A stretch of DNA of 64,000 bases from Candidatus Sphingobacterium stercorigallinarum (GTDB lineage: Bacteria > Bacteroidota > Bacteroidia > Sphingobacteriales > Sphingobacteriaceae), in assembly GCA_019115805.1 (NCBI GenBank), contig DXCW01000220.1, positions 1 to 64,000 of the forward strand, read 5' to 3'. The stretch's first letter is position 1; every line of letters begins with the position of its first letter. Below are positions 63,461 to 64,000 of this stretch, piece after piece. A program made the position numbers and the translations under genes. The notes under the pieces are model-generated. The model was not told where the DNA came from. It was given only the letters and a program-made list of their open reading frames with translations, and did no database searches.

Positions 63461-64000
63461 TTATTCTCCGGTTCGTGTAAACTTCAATACCAAACTGCCT
63501 TGTCCGTCCTCTAATGCTACAGGAAGACGCATCTCCAGCGCGGTTTCATCCGCGTACGATAAATCAAGCCGGTATCCGCTTGTGACGTTTGCTGGACGAT
63601 CGCCCGCGTAAATCTTTTTGAACTGGAAGGCCGGCTCGCCCATGTTTTTTCCAGGATTGTAGATCGACCAAACGATCGTACGCACCGTCCCGCTTGCACA
63701 AAGCTGTCCATCGGCATTAAACGAGATACTTCCGCGGTGATTGCCTCCCGGTAAGTCCCAGACCGATCCGATAAAACAATCTACTGGAGCCTCATCAAAG
63801 ATATTTTTGACGGTGTAGGATTCCGGGATATTTTCTCGGGTTACTGAATTCAACACCCATTTACCCTTTACTCCTGCTCGCCATTGAGAGGCCGTTGGGC
63901 CCTGGTTGGAGACTCCCGTACTTGGGGTTCCGCCCATGCCGGACTTTCTTGGCGCACCACAACTGCCCAAAAACAGCAATACCGTCAAAAAAGACACACA
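63461..64000 (-). CDS. Lipocalin-like lipoprotein, cut off by the window edge
   Basis: The 5' end of this gene lies beyond base 64000; the reading frame is open to the edge, and the GTG used by the ORF track is probably not the true start. The visible part begins in a lipoprotein signal (SFLTVLLFLGSC) followed by a Gly/Ser/Thr-rich linker. The mature part resembles small Bacteroidota lipocalin-like proteins: VKGKWVLNSVT near the start, then beta strands with GSISFNADGQL and a C-terminal LVLKFTRTGE. Function is unknown; a ligand-binding surface role is possible. Confidence 0.75.
   Translation of the reverse strand, partial: CVSFLTVLLFLGSCGAPRKSGMGGTPSTGVSNQGPTASQWRAGVKGKWVLNSVTRENIPESYTVKNIFDEAPVDCFIGSVWDLPGGNHRGSISFNADGQLCASGTVRTIVWSIYNPGKNMGEPAFQFKKIYAGDRPANVTSGYRLDLSYADETALEMRLPVALEDGQGSLVLKFTRTGE

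Overview
The window comes from a chromosome of the phylum Bacteroidota, most likely family Sphingobacteriaceae (Parapedobacter/Sphingobacterium-like). This rests on a SusC/SusD pair, several promoters with the Bacteroidota -7 box TAnnTTTG, weak Shine-Dalgarno signals, a B-type succinate dehydrogenase (sdhCAB), a DUF5687-type ABC exporter, S41 lipoproteins, and protein sequences typical of the group. The genus is an inference. I found no rRNA, tRNA, CRISPR array or prophage.

Layout. 1-1.1 kb: nrdF (class Ib ribonucleotide reductase, small subunit). 1.2-10.4 kb, minus strand: a glycan-use region with SusD, SusC, a GH76 mannanase-like enzyme, a GMC oxidoreductase with its gluconate-2-dehydrogenase-subunit-3-like partner, and a HAD phosphatase. 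10.5-14.9 kb, plus strand: FAH-family hydrolase, M23 peptidase, bcp peroxiredoxin and glyS. 15-20.4 kb, minus strand: two fucosidases (GH95, GH29) followed by a seven-helix membrane protein with an AraC-type DNA-binding end. 20.5-25 kb: metZ, tpx, and a FadL-like porin with an SGNH lipoprotein. 25.5-27.1 kb: a complete IS1380-family insertion sequence with 18-bp terminal repeats and a 5-bp target duplication, just upstream of osmC.

27.7-33.4 kb, minus strand: a LacI regulator, two tandem S41 protease lipoproteins, a HAD-like protein lacking its nucleophile, a short pre-ATP-grasp-like protein and a LolD-like ABC ATPase; the last five genes look like one operon. 33.6-37.2 kb: sucC, hemL and a lipoprotein. 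37.3-40.4 kb, minus strand: a GNAT-argG-argC arginine operon. 40.9-46.5 kb, plus strand: a small membrane protein, an S8 protease, a 65-aa ORF, nth, recA and a Tat-type metallophosphoesterase. 46.5-52.5 kb, minus strand: a two-gene ABC exporter, pruA with a long structured leader, Fe/Mn superoxide dismutase, and a CsbD-like/csaA/tadA operon. 52.6-60.9 kb, plus strand: an outer-membrane barrel, sdhCAB and a 1254-aa multi-pass histidine kinase with no response regulator beside it. 61.1-64 kb, minus strand: a coiled-coil membrane protein, gmd and a lipoprotein that runs off the window.

Most genes are housekeeping (TCA cycle, haem, arginine, methionine, DNA repair, peroxide defence). The accessory parts are the glycan regions and the insertion sequence. 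The best candidates for less-described biology are the ABC/pre-ATP-grasp/HAD/S41 operon, the mannanase plus GMC oxidoreductase neighbourhood, the cysteine-rich GNAT in the arginine operon, the membrane-embedded AraC-type regulator, and the orphan giant kinase. All function calls come from reading the sequence; no database search was run.
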